Part shown: positions 33,117-40,549 of the stretch, piece after piece
How positions within the stretch are numbered: position 1 is the stretch's first letter
Layout: each line of letters opens with the position of its first letter
Assembly: GCF_003205875.1 (NCBI RefSeq)
Contig: NZ_PUBZ01000033.1
Span: forward strand, 79,671-143,670
Source of the DNA: Herpetosiphon llansteffanensis
GTDB lineage: Bacteria; Chloroflexota; Chloroflexia; Chloroflexales; Herpetosiphonaceae
DNA length: 64,000 nt
Reading direction: 5' to 3'
Notes under the pieces: model-generated
Seen by the model: only the letters and a program-made list of their open reading frames with translations
What the model was told of the DNA's origin: nothing
The model's database searches: none
Program-made: the position numbers and the translations under genes

Positions 33117-34704
33117 ATAGCAACAGAATCGGCTGCAACTCGGCCCGCTGTTGCTCACTAATCATACTCATCGCCGAACGCAGCCACAATTTGCCTTCTG
33201 GGCTTTCATAGTGTAGCCAAAACTTCCACAAACCAGCGATAAGCTCAAGTAATTGATCTTGCGCATAAATCGAAGTCCACTGCAAACAGCCTCGAATCGT
33301 CGTATAGCTATCACGCAACAACGAGAGATCATTCATTGGCGTGAGCAATTCGCCATGATCTTTGGCGCGTTCAATGGTTTGTTCCCACTGTTGCAATAGC
33401 TGTTTGATTTCGCTGGCCCAATATTGGCTGAATTCGAGCATCAGCTGATGATAGACATCGCGTTCAAGCGCAACTTGGCGGGCATACAAGCGCGTAACCA
33501 ACGGCATACTAAACCGCGTTTCACCACGGCTATCGACACTGCCTTCTAAGCACGAAGCATCGACCAAGCTGCTCGCAACCCGCCAATTGACTTTAAACGC
33601 TTTGGTGGCTTGGGCTAGGCTAAAATGATGTTCAAACAGCGCTAAGCGCAGGCATGCAGCCTGAACATCATCACTTAATAACGAAAAGCTATATTCGACC
33701 ATTTGGCGCAAGGTGCGATGCGGCGCTGAGCTATTGGCCAACGATTCAATTTCGAGCATCTCCACATTGGTCATGGCCAAAATATCGCTGGCCGAGACTA
33801 ATAATAATTGCGAGGCAGCAATTTCGATTGCCAAGGGATGGCCAGCCAAGCGTTGGACAATGTGCTCAGTTTGGCGACGCTCAACGTGGCGATTCAAATC
33901 GCGGGCGCGTTGCTCAAATAGCAGAATCCCTTCCTCAAGGCTCAAGGCTGGCACAGGAAAACGCCGCTCGCCGTTGATACTCAGGGCAATTTGGGTTGTG
34001 GTGATAATTGAAACATTGCCAAAATTCAACAGCGGTAATAACATTTCAGCAATTGACCGAATATGTTCGCAATTATCGATAATCAGCACTGTACGCCGAT
34101 TGGATTGCTGAATATAGCTGGCGAGATCGATTTTGGGGTCGCCCAGCCAGCGATTGAGCAAGGCATGCCAGCTATCGTGCACCGTATATTCATTGCGCAA
34201 ATCAACAAAGACCACTTCTTGGGCAAACCCAGCATTGGCAATATAGCTCGCCAAGGCAATTGCCAGCCGAGTTTTGCCAATGCCGCCAATGCCATGCAAG
34301 GTCACAAGCCGATAATCGCGGCAAAGCTCAAGCAACTCTTGCAGCACCGCTTGACGGCCAACCAGCGGAGTTAGTGGAATCGGCAGGCCGATGATTGTGG
34401 TCGGGCGCAGGCTCGGCAGATGATCTAATAAATGGCGTAATTGCTCGTAGAAGCGACCACGTTTGGCATAGTAGGTGCTATCGGCCATATTAAGGTTTGC
34501 AGCTTTTTGACTTTCTGTGGTATAACGATTGACCTGCTGTTCAAAGAAGGCAAGTGCATCAACATCGTGGCTCATGCCATCGCGCAAGGTTTGCACAACC
34601 ACCTGACGACCACCATGATTATCGACCCATTGCTGCAACGATTGAGATAATATCTCGCCGCGGAGTAATTGGCGAAGCATTTTATTTGGCCAAGGATGTG
34701 GCAT
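33109..34704 (-). CDS. STAND-class (NB-ARC/LuxR-like) ATPase
   Basis: 531 residues. An N-terminal helical region of about 105 residues (RQLLRGEILSQSLQQWVDNHGG) is not recognised. The nucleotide-binding part follows: PLVGRQAVLQEL, P-loop HGIGGIGKTRLAIAL near 138, Walker B TVLIIDNCEH, sensor IITTTQIAL and RLAGHPLAIEIAASQL (GxP motif). A helical region follows, but no TPR array, unlike the larger AfsR/MalT relatives. These proteins are signal-triggered switches in regulation or antiphage defence. ATG 34704 shares the CATG with the divergent HTH gene; ATG 34680 is an alternative. Ribosome sites are weak. Confidence 0.85.
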   Translation of the reverse strand: MPHPWPNKMLRQLLRGEILSQSLQQWVDNHGGRQVVVQTLRDGMSHDVDALAFFEQQVNRYTTESQKAANLNMADSTYYAKRGRFYEQLRHLLDHLPSLRPTTIIGLPIPLTPLVGRQAVLQELLELCRDYRLVTLHGIGGIGKTRLAIALASYIANAGFAQEVVFVDLRNEYTVHDSWHALLNRWLGDPKIDLASYIQQSNRRTVLIIDNCEHIRSIAEMLLPLLNFGNVSIITTTQIALSINGERRFPVPALSLEEGILLFEQRARDLNRHVERRQTEHIVQRLAGHPLAIEIAASQLLLVSASDILAMTNVEMLEIESLANSSAPHRTLRQMVEYSFSLLSDDVQAACLRLALFEHHFSLAQATKAFKVNWRVASSLVDASCLEGSVDSRGETRFSMPLVTRLYARQVALERDVYHQLMLEFSQYWASEIKQLLQQWEQTIERAKDHGELLTPMNDLSLLRDSYTTIRGCLQWTSIYAQDQLLELIAGLWKFWLHYESPEGKLWLRSAMSMISEQQRAELQPILLLFS

Positions 34705-34963
34705 GGAACAGCCCTCTGGTCTAACCTACGACCCACCAGCCAGCCAACTGCTCTCCTTGCAGCAGGCGGCGGCCTATACCCGTGAATATTACCCAGCTCA
34801 GTCGCTAACCGAAGGCAGTTTGCGCGTTTACCTTAATAAAGGTAAAATCCGTGGCATCAAACTTGATCGCTATTGGTATACAACTGCTGCCGAGCTTGAT
34901 CGCTATCTTTCTCAACCAGCATCAACCCCAAACGAACCACAACCACCAGTTACGGATTCGTAA
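34703..34963 (+). CDS. Small helix-turn-helix protein (excisionase/MerR-like fold)
   Basis: 86 residues. The middle, LSLQQAAAYTREYYPAQSLTEGSLRVYLNKGKIRGIKLDRYWYTTAAELDRYL, reads as a winged-helix HTH_17/excisionase-type domain, with a Pro-rich tail. Ribosome site AAGGA lies six bases before ATG 34703. Its start codon overlaps that of the divergent STAND ATPase (CATG), so the two promoters must lie inside each other's coding ends. Probably a DNA-binding partner or regulator of the STAND/receiver pair; function inferred from position only. Confidence 0.75.
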   Translation: MEQPSGLTYDPPASQLLSLQQAAAYTREYYPAQSLTEGSLRVYLNKGKIRGIKLDRYWYTTAAELDRYLSQPASTPNEPQPPVTDS

Positions 34964-35425
34964 TTTCTCCAAGGTTCTCCAGCAAAACTCTAGATACAAT
35001 CAAGAGCAAAGCCGCATTTGCAGCGCTTGATTGTATGCTATCGTAGCACTATCGACTGCTAACGCAATCCATAACTTAATAACCAACCGAACCAGTGCGA
35101 ATTGGGCATTGCTGAGCATCATTATAGCCGACGATTGGTTTTCAACGAACAGCATGTGCTAGGCAAACAGCCAGATTCAAGCGTCGTCGCGCTCAATCGG
35201 TCACCCCTAGGAGGTCTCATGGTCGCCAGCCGTGTGCTCTGTAGCTGTAGAGGGCTACATTGCCACCCATTGCAAACCCACAGTAGCCGCCGTAACAATG
35301 TTACACCAGCTACCATCAGTCTATCATTAACGCTTGTGGGAGAGAAGAACAATGGAGTAGGTTGGAAGAATGCCAATAGTCCGCTTGTGGGAGCTTAGAT
35401 ACTGTACCGAGGAAGAATAAACCAG
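34964..35425 (+). other. Non-repetitive spacer, possible small RNA or small protein
   Basis: No recognised gene, and unlike other spacers no repeat words. Features: AGGAGGTCTCATG at 35209-35221, opening a 59-codon frame (35219-35398, with CSCRGLHCHP); hairpin TGTAGC/GCTACA near 35240-35259; perfect GTAAC-AAT-GTTAC near 35294-35306; direct repeat CGCTTGTGGGAG at 35331 and 35383; and a strong terminator at 35429-35458. I cannot decide between noncoding RNA and a short protein. Confidence 0.35.
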
Positions 35426-35428
35426 GCA

Positions 35429-35458
35429 GGCCGCCATGAGAAGCAGCCTGCCTGTTAT
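35429..35458. terminator. Bidirectional terminator
   Basis: Stem CAGGCAGGC / GCCTGCCTG with a loop of about 13 bases. Rightward it is followed by TTATAATTT, leftward by TGGTTTATTCTT. It ends the thioredoxin gene on the minus strand and any transcript from 34964-35425 on the plus strand. Confidence 0.75.
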
Positions 35459-35461
35459 AAT

Positions 35462-35803
35462 TTAATGGCCAAGTAAGCGCTGCACTCGTTGCTCAAACGC
35501 CGCTTCACTCATTGCCCCAATCCAACGGTCAACCTCTTGACCATGCTGAAACACCACCATCGTTGGCAAGCCACGCACGCCCAAACGGCTCGCATATTGC
35601 ACATCTTCATCAGTATTAATTTTGGCTACCACGATTTCGCCAGCATAACGCTGGGCTAGTTTGGCCAAAATCGGCGCAATCACGCGGCAATGCACACACC
35701 ACGGAGCCCAAAAATCCACAATCACCGGCGCTGCCGATTGCAAAACCTGTGCCTCAAAGCTGGCATCAGTAATATGGACTGGCTGATCGATCACCGTTGT
35801 CAT
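35462..35803 (-). CDS. Thioredoxin with WCVHC active site
   Basis: 113 residues, one thioredoxin fold. The redox motif is APWCVHCR (Cys36, Cys39), where classical thioredoxin has WCGPC; Gly-Pro is replaced by Val-His, and a His before the second Cys is DsbA-like and should raise the redox potential. cis-Pro loop RGLPTMVVF is present. No signal peptide, so cytoplasmic. Start: ATG 35803 preceded by AGAGGAA. It is divergent from a MerR-family gene, and its promoter (35856-35886) has the 19-base spacer typical of MerR-activated promoters, so its expression is probably induced by that regulator. Confidence 0.92.
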   Translation of the reverse strand: MTTVIDQPVHITDASFEAQVLQSAAPVIVDFWAPWCVHCRVIAPILAKLAQRYAGEIVVAKINTDEDVQYASRLGVRGLPTMVVFQHGQEVDRWIGAMSEAAFEQRVQRLLGH

Positions 35804-35855
35804 GAGTTTGTTCCTCTACTTGACAGCTATTGCATGATTACGCTAGCTCGTGAAG

Positions 35856-35886
35856 AGTGTACAAGTTCAAGTTAACTGGAAGTCAA
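35856..35886 (-). promoter_or_regulatory. MerR-type promoter of the thioredoxin gene
   Basis: Minus strand TTGACT (35886-35881), 19-base spacer, TACACT (35861-35856). The spacer holds an imperfect dyad around AGTTAACT (ACTTCCAG...CTTGAACT). Over-long 19-base spacers with a central dyad are the hallmark of promoters activated by MerR-family twisting. About 50 bases before the thioredoxin start and 26 bases before the merR-like start. Confidence 0.72.
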
Positions 35887-35911
35887 GCAGCAATTTGCAG
35901 GGGTTCGGTAT

Positions 35912-36307
35912 ATGCAACAACTGAGCATCAGTATGGTCGCCAAACAGGCTGGCATCAAATCCTCAACAATTCGCTATTACGAAGAAATTAACTTATTGCC
36001 GCCTGCTGCACGCCAGAATGGTCGGCGCTATTATGATCAGCAGATTTTCGAGCGCCTCGCTTTTATTCGCACAACCCAACGGCTCGGATTTAGCTTGCAT
36101 GAAATTCAATTGCTCTTTCAGCAGCAGCAGCAACCAGCGCCGCTCGCAGGCTTATGGCGAAAAATGGCTAAACAAAAGTTGGCCGATCTTAGCCAATTGC
36201 TCGAACAGGCCAGCCATGTGCAGCAGTTGTTGCAGCGCGGGCTGCGTTGCCGTTGCGCCACACTTGAAACCTGTGTGCATTGTGTGTTACAACATTGCCA
36301 AGATTAA
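35912..36307 (+). CDS. MerR-family regulator with C-terminal cysteine cluster
   Basis: 131 residues. N-terminal HTH: ISMVAKQAGIKSSTIRYYEEINLLPPAARQNGRRYY, then FIRTTQRLGFSLHEIQLLF and a dimer helix with a Gln run (70-74). The tail holds Cys113, Cys115, Cys121, Cys124 and Cys129 (RCRCATLETCVHC), the place where SoxR carries an iron-sulphur cluster and metal sensors bind ions. A thiol, redox or metal sensor is therefore likely. Divergent from thioredoxin, so a redox-stress circuit is the simplest reading. ATG 35912 lies after AGGGG. Confidence 0.9.
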   Translation: MQQLSISMVAKQAGIKSSTIRYYEEINLLPPAARQNGRRYYDQQIFERLAFIRTTQRLGFSLHEIQLLFQQQQQPAPLAGLWRKMAKQKLADLSQLLEQASHVQQLLQRGLRCRCATLETCVHCVLQHCQD

Positions 36308-36374
36308 GCGAAACCTTTTGATACTATGTCTACGTATAAGGCGATAATAACTCGATCAAGCTAGGAGGATGTGC

Positions 36375-37139
36375 ATGTTCCGTAAATTGCTCGCCAGTGT
36401 TGGTATTGGCAATGCTCGTATCGAAACTCATCTCCACAACAATACAACTGCGCCTGGTGGCACAATTGCCGGTGAAGTGCATATTATCGGCGGCGATGTC
36501 GAACAAGATATTGAAGCGCTGTATCTGTTTTTGGTCACGCGCTATACCCGCGAATACGACGACAACAAAATGACCCAAGATCATACGATTGGCCAATATC
36601 CCTTGACGCAGCGCTTTGTGCTCCAACCAGGGGCGCAACAACGGATTCCATTTAGCATTAATTTGCCGCTCGATACGCCATTGACCATGGGCCATCAGCC
36701 TGTTTTTATTCGCACTGGCTTATCAATTAGCGGTGGGGTCGATGCCAGCGATGTTGATCAGCTGAATATTCAGCCGCATCCATCACAGTCAACGATTATT
36801 CAGGCCATTCAACAAATTGGCTTCCAACTCTACACCGTGCACAACGAATACAATTCGCGCTGGCGCGGCCCGTATCCATTTGTGCAAGAACTCGAGTTTA
36901 AGCCCTACGGCCACCAAAGTTTCCACATCGAAGAATTAGAAGTTGTGCTTGATCTGCAAGATTATGGGGTCGATGTTTATTTGGAAATCGACAAGCGCTT
37001 GCATGGCTTTGCCAAGTTGTTTGCCGATTTCGATCTCAATGAGCGTTATGCCAAGTTGACCTTTACCCACGCCGATATTCAGCGCCCAGATTTGGCGCAT
37101 ATCATCAGCCAAACGATTCAATCTCGAATGCGCCATTAA
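36375..37139 (+). CDS. SpoOM/Spo0M family protein
   Basis: 254 residues, full length for the Spo0M (sporulation-control, arrestin-like) family. Landmarks: the first residues FRKLLASVGIGNARIETHL, PGGTIAGEVHIIGGDVEQDIEALYLFLVTRY, and the middle ISGGVDASDVDQLNIQPHP. In Bacillus it influences sporulation and cell-wall processes, and its folds are two beta-sandwiches. This organism need not sporulate. Start: ATG 36375 six bases after AGGAGG; the ATG at 36369 abuts the ribosome site. Ends before a bidirectional terminator. Confidence 0.88.
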   Translation: MFRKLLASVGIGNARIETHLHNNTTAPGGTIAGEVHIIGGDVEQDIEALYLFLVTRYTREYDDNKMTQDHTIGQYPLTQRFVLQPGAQQRIPFSINLPLDTPLTMGHQPVFIRTGLSISGGVDASDVDQLNIQPHPSQSTIIQAIQQIGFQLYTVHNEYNSRWRGPYPFVQELEFKPYGHQSFHIEELEVVLDLQDYGVDVYLEIDKRLHGFAKLFADFDLNERYAKLTFTHADIQRPDLAHIISQTIQSRMRH

Positions 37140-37166
37140 TCACTGACGCTTCGTTATAAGCCAAAT

Positions 37167-37205
37167 AATGGTCGCGCATCTTGTGATACGCGACCATTGG
37201 GTTTT
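37167..37205. terminator. Terminator between Spo0M and the convergent unknown gene
   Basis: Ten-base stem AATGGTCGCG / CGCGACCATT (37167-37176, 37189-37198) then GGGTTTT rightward and TATTTGG leftward. Confidence 0.85.
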
Positions 37206-37968
37206 AGCCCAAAACATAGTGGGCCAGCGCAGTATGCAGCAGATTGCGCACCATCTGGCCAAAATGGCGATTCAGATCGACAGGCAACAAGGCTAATTCT
37301 TTGGTTAATGGCTGTGGTTGCCAACCTTGGGTCACCAGCATCAACGCGGCTTTTTGAAATTCGGCCAAGACTGCTTTGGCCAAATCGCCGCCAAGACACC
37401 AAACCTCAAATTTTTGCAAGCCCTCAGCGGTTTGGCGGTCGTGTAAATCAACCAACGAATACATATCGATATTCGTCCAGAGCGCGCCAGCCTTGGCTTG
37501 CTCCAACAAATGCCCGCCGTGAAACACAATTAAATCGCGAAAGCCCTCGCCACCAGCAACACAAAAAACTGCATCAAGCGCCGCTAATTGCTCGGGATAG
37601 CGTTTGGCAAAATGCTCAAGCGCCAGTTCAATGCTGCGTAAATAGGCTGGCAAAATGTAGGGCTTGCTGGCTTGAGCATATTCAACAATCCGATGCGCCA
37701 AATTTGCCAGCAGCACATCGCGCAGCGCAGCTAAGGCAGCCATAATTGCTGGCAATTGATTGGCCTCAAACGACGATTCAACCCCAATTGAGCTAATACC
37801 TGGATAAATGGTTGCCAGATGCTCGCCATATTTTTTGGCATAAACTGCATGCATGCCGTGGCGTGGGCAGCCACCGCGTTCAACGCCAGGCCCACGAAAA
37901 TGGGCGCGGATTGGCGCAAAAAGGCCATAGCCAGCTTGCAGTTGTTCAGCAATTTGTAAATCGTTCAT
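37204..37968 (-). CDS. Conserved-looking protein of unknown function
   Basis: 254 residues, soluble, no signal peptide or membrane helix; not recognised. Its N-terminal part is the most distinctive: GYGLFAPIRAHFRGPGVERGGCPRHGMHAVYAKKYGEHLATIYPGISSIGVESSF read as separate pieces suggests a Cys/His-bearing site (GGCPRHGMH). The rest is helical, with AVFCVAGGEGFRDLIVFHGGHLL. Start: ATG 37968 behind AAGGGG. The 23 upstream codons in frame belong to the divergent promoter region. Codon use is like that of neighbours, so it is probably a real gene. Confidence 0.7.
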   Translation of the reverse strand: MNDLQIAEQLQAGYGLFAPIRAHFRGPGVERGGCPRHGMHAVYAKKYGEHLATIYPGISSIGVESSFEANQLPAIMAALAALRDVLLANLAHRIVEYAQASKPYILPAYLRSIELALEHFAKRYPEQLAALDAVFCVAGGEGFRDLIVFHGGHLLEQAKAGALWTNIDMYSLVDLHDRQTAEGLQKFEVWCLGGDLAKAVLAEFQKAALMLVTQGWQPQPLTKELALLPVDLNRHFGQMVRNLLHTALAHYVLG

Positions 37969-37981
37969 TGTGGCAACCCCT

Positions 37982-38010
37982 TTCGACCATACACACACTG
38001 CCAATACTAT
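37982..38010 (+). promoter_or_regulatory. Candidate promoter of the DUF5107 gene
   Basis: TTCGAC (37982-37987), 17-base spacer, TACTAT (38005-38010), about 130 bases before the ATG at 38144. The -35 match is weak. Confidence 0.35.
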
Positions 38011-38143
38011 AGAGCATATTCGGCCAAGCTTTGGCACGCAGGCCAGATTTTCAGGTTTCTCAGGCCAACTTCAGCGTGATGCTATGGTTTTTGCTAGCCT
38101 CCAGCGCTATACTCGCAGGAGATATTTGGTTTTGGAGGAACGG

Positions 38144-40297
38144 ATGATGCGACGAACAAGTTTGGTTTTTTGCCTCTTAATTGTCAGTCTTAGTTTGGTG
38201 CAGCAACGCCCAAGTTATGCGGCGTTTGCTGATGGCTTTGCCGATTCGGCTTTTCGCCAACGCTGGCAACGTGCCGATCAAGCGGTTGCCGATGGCCAAA
38301 CGACGCGCTCGTGGGTTTGGGGCCAGCAAATTGGGCCACGCAGCTTTGAGCGCTATCAGGAATCGCCGCAACATAATCGGCTGACCCAATATTTTGATAA
38401 AGCGCGCATGGAAATTAGCCAACCAGCTGCCGACCGTAATAGCGAGTGGTTTGCAACCAACGGTTTGTTGGTGGTTGAGATGATCAGTGGCCAGATGCAA
38501 ACTGGCGATCAGCGCTTCGAGCCACGCACCGCAGCCAATGTGCCAATTGCTGGCGACCCTGATAGCACCAGCCCAACCTACGCCAGCCTTGGGCCAATCG
38601 CCACCACCAATGGCTATAATCGCAGCGAAAATCGCCAAGGTCAACGCATTAGCAGTGTCTTGGCAGCCAATGGTCAAATTAGCGATGAGCCAAATCTGGC
38701 AATACCCAATACGACAATTGTGCATTATGAAGCCGTTACTGGCCACAATGTGCCCAAAGTATTTGTTGATTTTCAACAATCGCTGGGCGATGTAAACAAT
38801 GTGTTGGGCACGTTTGGCTACCCAATCACCGAAGCCTATTGGATCGATACGCTGATCGCTGGCCAAGCGCAACGAGTGCTATTCCAAGCCTTCGAGCGCC
38901 GCGTGCTGACCTACAATCCCAAGAATCCAGCCAATTGGCAAGTTGAAATGGGTAATGTGGGCAGCCATTATTATCGCTGGCGCTATGCCACGCCAATGCA
39001 TTATTTTCAGGCGAGCGAGAGCAAAGCCACTGTTTCCGAGGCTGGAACGATCGCGCTGAACACCGAAGGCTATCAGGGCGCACTCGTTGATAGCCAACCG
39101 AACGATCCGATTTTTCCGTACAAACGAATTGATCGCAGCAAAATCACCGGCTATCAAGCAAAAAATTATCGCTTGCTCAAGCTTGAGAATCGTTATGTCA
39201 CGCTAACAATGCTGCCTGAACTTGGTGGCCGCGTCTATCAATTGACCAACAAGGCTACTGGCCAAAACTTGCTCTACCAAAATCCGGTGATCAAAGCCAG
39301 CCATTTGGGCCAGCGCGGTTGGTGGCTCGCGGCGGGCGGCATCGAATGGGCAGCCCCAACCGAGGAACACGGCTACCTAGAATCTGAGCCATGGGATTAT
39401 CGATTGGAGCAAACCAACGATGCAGCGCGGGTGATTGTTTCAACCACCGAACGCCACACCGGAGTTCAAATTGAAATCACCGTTGAGCTAACCAACGATA
39501 GCCAAATCGTCAATATGCGTGGCGTTTATCGCAACCCAACCGCCAACCCACAGCCATTCCAATTTTGGATGAATGCGATGATTGCGCCTGGTGGAATCAA
39601 CCATTTGCAACCGAGCTTACATTTTGTCGTGCCAACCAAGCAGATGATTGTGCATGCCACCCAAGATACGGCCTTGCCAGCACCGCAACAAACAATTAGC
39701 TGGCCCAATTTCAACAATCGCGACCTCAGTCGTTATGCAACATGGAATGGCTATATTGGCCTCTTTGCCGCCGACAACTTGAGCGGAAGCTGGGCTGGCG
39801 TGTATGATCCAGCACTCAACCAAGGTCTCATGCTGGTTGATCTTGACCCAAATTTGCCTGGCATCAAAACCTTTGCCTTTGATGACCAATTTGATCGTAG
39901 CCTCTACACCACCGATGGCAGCGATTACGCCGAACTTTGGCATGGCGCACAATGCACATTCTGGGATTATCCCGCCTTGCCAGCAGGTGAAAGCCGATCA
40001 TTCGAGGCCCATTGGCTGCCGTTGCACGATCTTGGCGATCTGAGTGCTGGCAATCGCTTTGGGGCAGTAGGCATGGCTCGCAGCAGCACTGGCCATTTGG
40101 TCGTCGCAATTCAACCAAGCCAAGCCTTCGCCGCCACTCCAGTCACGATCAGTAGCGAAGGCAAATTGCTGTGGCAAGGCACGCTTGATCTCAAGCCCCA
40201 ACAGCCGCTGCGGATCGAATTAGAGAACCTTCCTTATGCCAATCGCCCAATCTCGGTCGAGTGGGCAGGCCAAACCCAAGAACTCATCACTCCATAG
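38144..40297 (+). CDS. Secreted two-domain protein: Chloroflexota module plus DUF5107
   Basis: 717 residues. Signal peptide 1-26 (RPSYAAFA). Residues about 27-285 are the same module as the C-terminus of the GH99-like protein at 8586-10313: RSWVWGQ, QYFDKARMEI, FATNGLLVVEMISGQMQTGD, FGYPITEAYW, FERRVLTYNPKNPANWQVEMGNVG. Residues about 335-690 are a DUF5107 beta-sandwich related to aldose epimerases: LPELGGRVYQLTNKATGQNLLYQNPV, WWLAAGGIEWAAPTEEHGY and FWMNAMIAPGG. DUF5107 proteins usually act on or bind glycans. Start: ATG 38144 after GGAGGAA. Probably extracellular carbohydrate binding or processing. Confidence 0.85.
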   Translation: MMRRTSLVFCLLIVSLSLVQQRPSYAAFADGFADSAFRQRWQRADQAVADGQTTRSWVWGQQIGPRSFERYQESPQHNRLTQYFDKARMEISQPAADRNSEWFATNGLLVVEMISGQMQTGDQRFEPRTAANVPIAGDPDSTSPTYASLGPIATTNGYNRSENRQGQRISSVLAANGQISDEPNLAIPNTTIVHYEAVTGHNVPKVFVDFQQSLGDVNNVLGTFGYPITEAYWIDTLIAGQAQRVLFQAFERRVLTYNPKNPANWQVEMGNVGSHYYRWRYATPMHYFQASESKATVSEAGTIALNTEGYQGALVDSQPNDPIFPYKRIDRSKITGYQAKNYRLLKLENRYVTLTMLPELGGRVYQLTNKATGQNLLYQNPVIKASHLGQRGWWLAAGGIEWAAPTEEHGYLESEPWDYRLEQTNDAARVIVSTTERHTGVQIEITVELTNDSQIVNMRGVYRNPTANPQPFQFWMNAMIAPGGINHLQPSLHFVVPTKQMIVHATQDTALPAPQQTISWPNFNNRDLSRYATWNGYIGLFAADNLSGSWAGVYDPALNQGLMLVDLDPNLPGIKTFAFDDQFDRSLYTTDGSDYAELWHGAQCTFWDYPALPAGESRSFEAHWLPLHDLGDLSAGNRFGAVGMARSSTGHLVVAIQPSQAFAATPVTISSEGKLLWQGTLDLKPQQPLRIELENLPYANRPISVEWAGQTQELITP

Positions 40298-40420
40298 CTG
40301 TAACTGCGAAGTACGCGAACTATAAGAAAGATGGAAATAAGGCTATAGACTATAGGCTTTTGGCTATTGAGGCTTCCAACGATTGTCCGATAGCCAAAAG
40401 CCTAGCGCCCTCATAATTAA
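40298..40420. repeat. Short mosaic repeat stretch
   Basis: CGAAGTACGCGAAC, GGCTATAGACTATAGGC, GGCTTTTGGCTATTG and GATAGCCAAAAGCC words between the DUF5107 gene and the next promoter. Confidence 0.65.
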
Positions 40421-40427
40421 GCTATTT

Positions 40428-40456
40428 TTGACAAACCAGCGCCCCTTCCGTATACT
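40428..40456 (+). promoter_or_regulatory. Promoter of the class III aminotransferase gene
   Basis: Perfect TTGACA (40428-40433), 17-base spacer, TATACT (40451-40456). The leader is about 85 bases and AT-rich. Confidence 0.8.
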
Positions 40457-40549
40457 AGCGCTCAAATAAAATCTATTTAATCCGACTAAATTGATTTTAT
40501 TCTACATAATCATCAAATAAGCCCAAAATATATGGAAGGATCGAGCAGC

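Noticed and set aside
35122..35376. 84-residue minus frame
   Set aside because: No ribosome site, unlikely composition, and it overlaps the hairpin-bearing spacer.
38177..38872. 231-residue minus frame inside the DUF5107 gene
   Set aside because: Antisense shadow of the shared secreted module.
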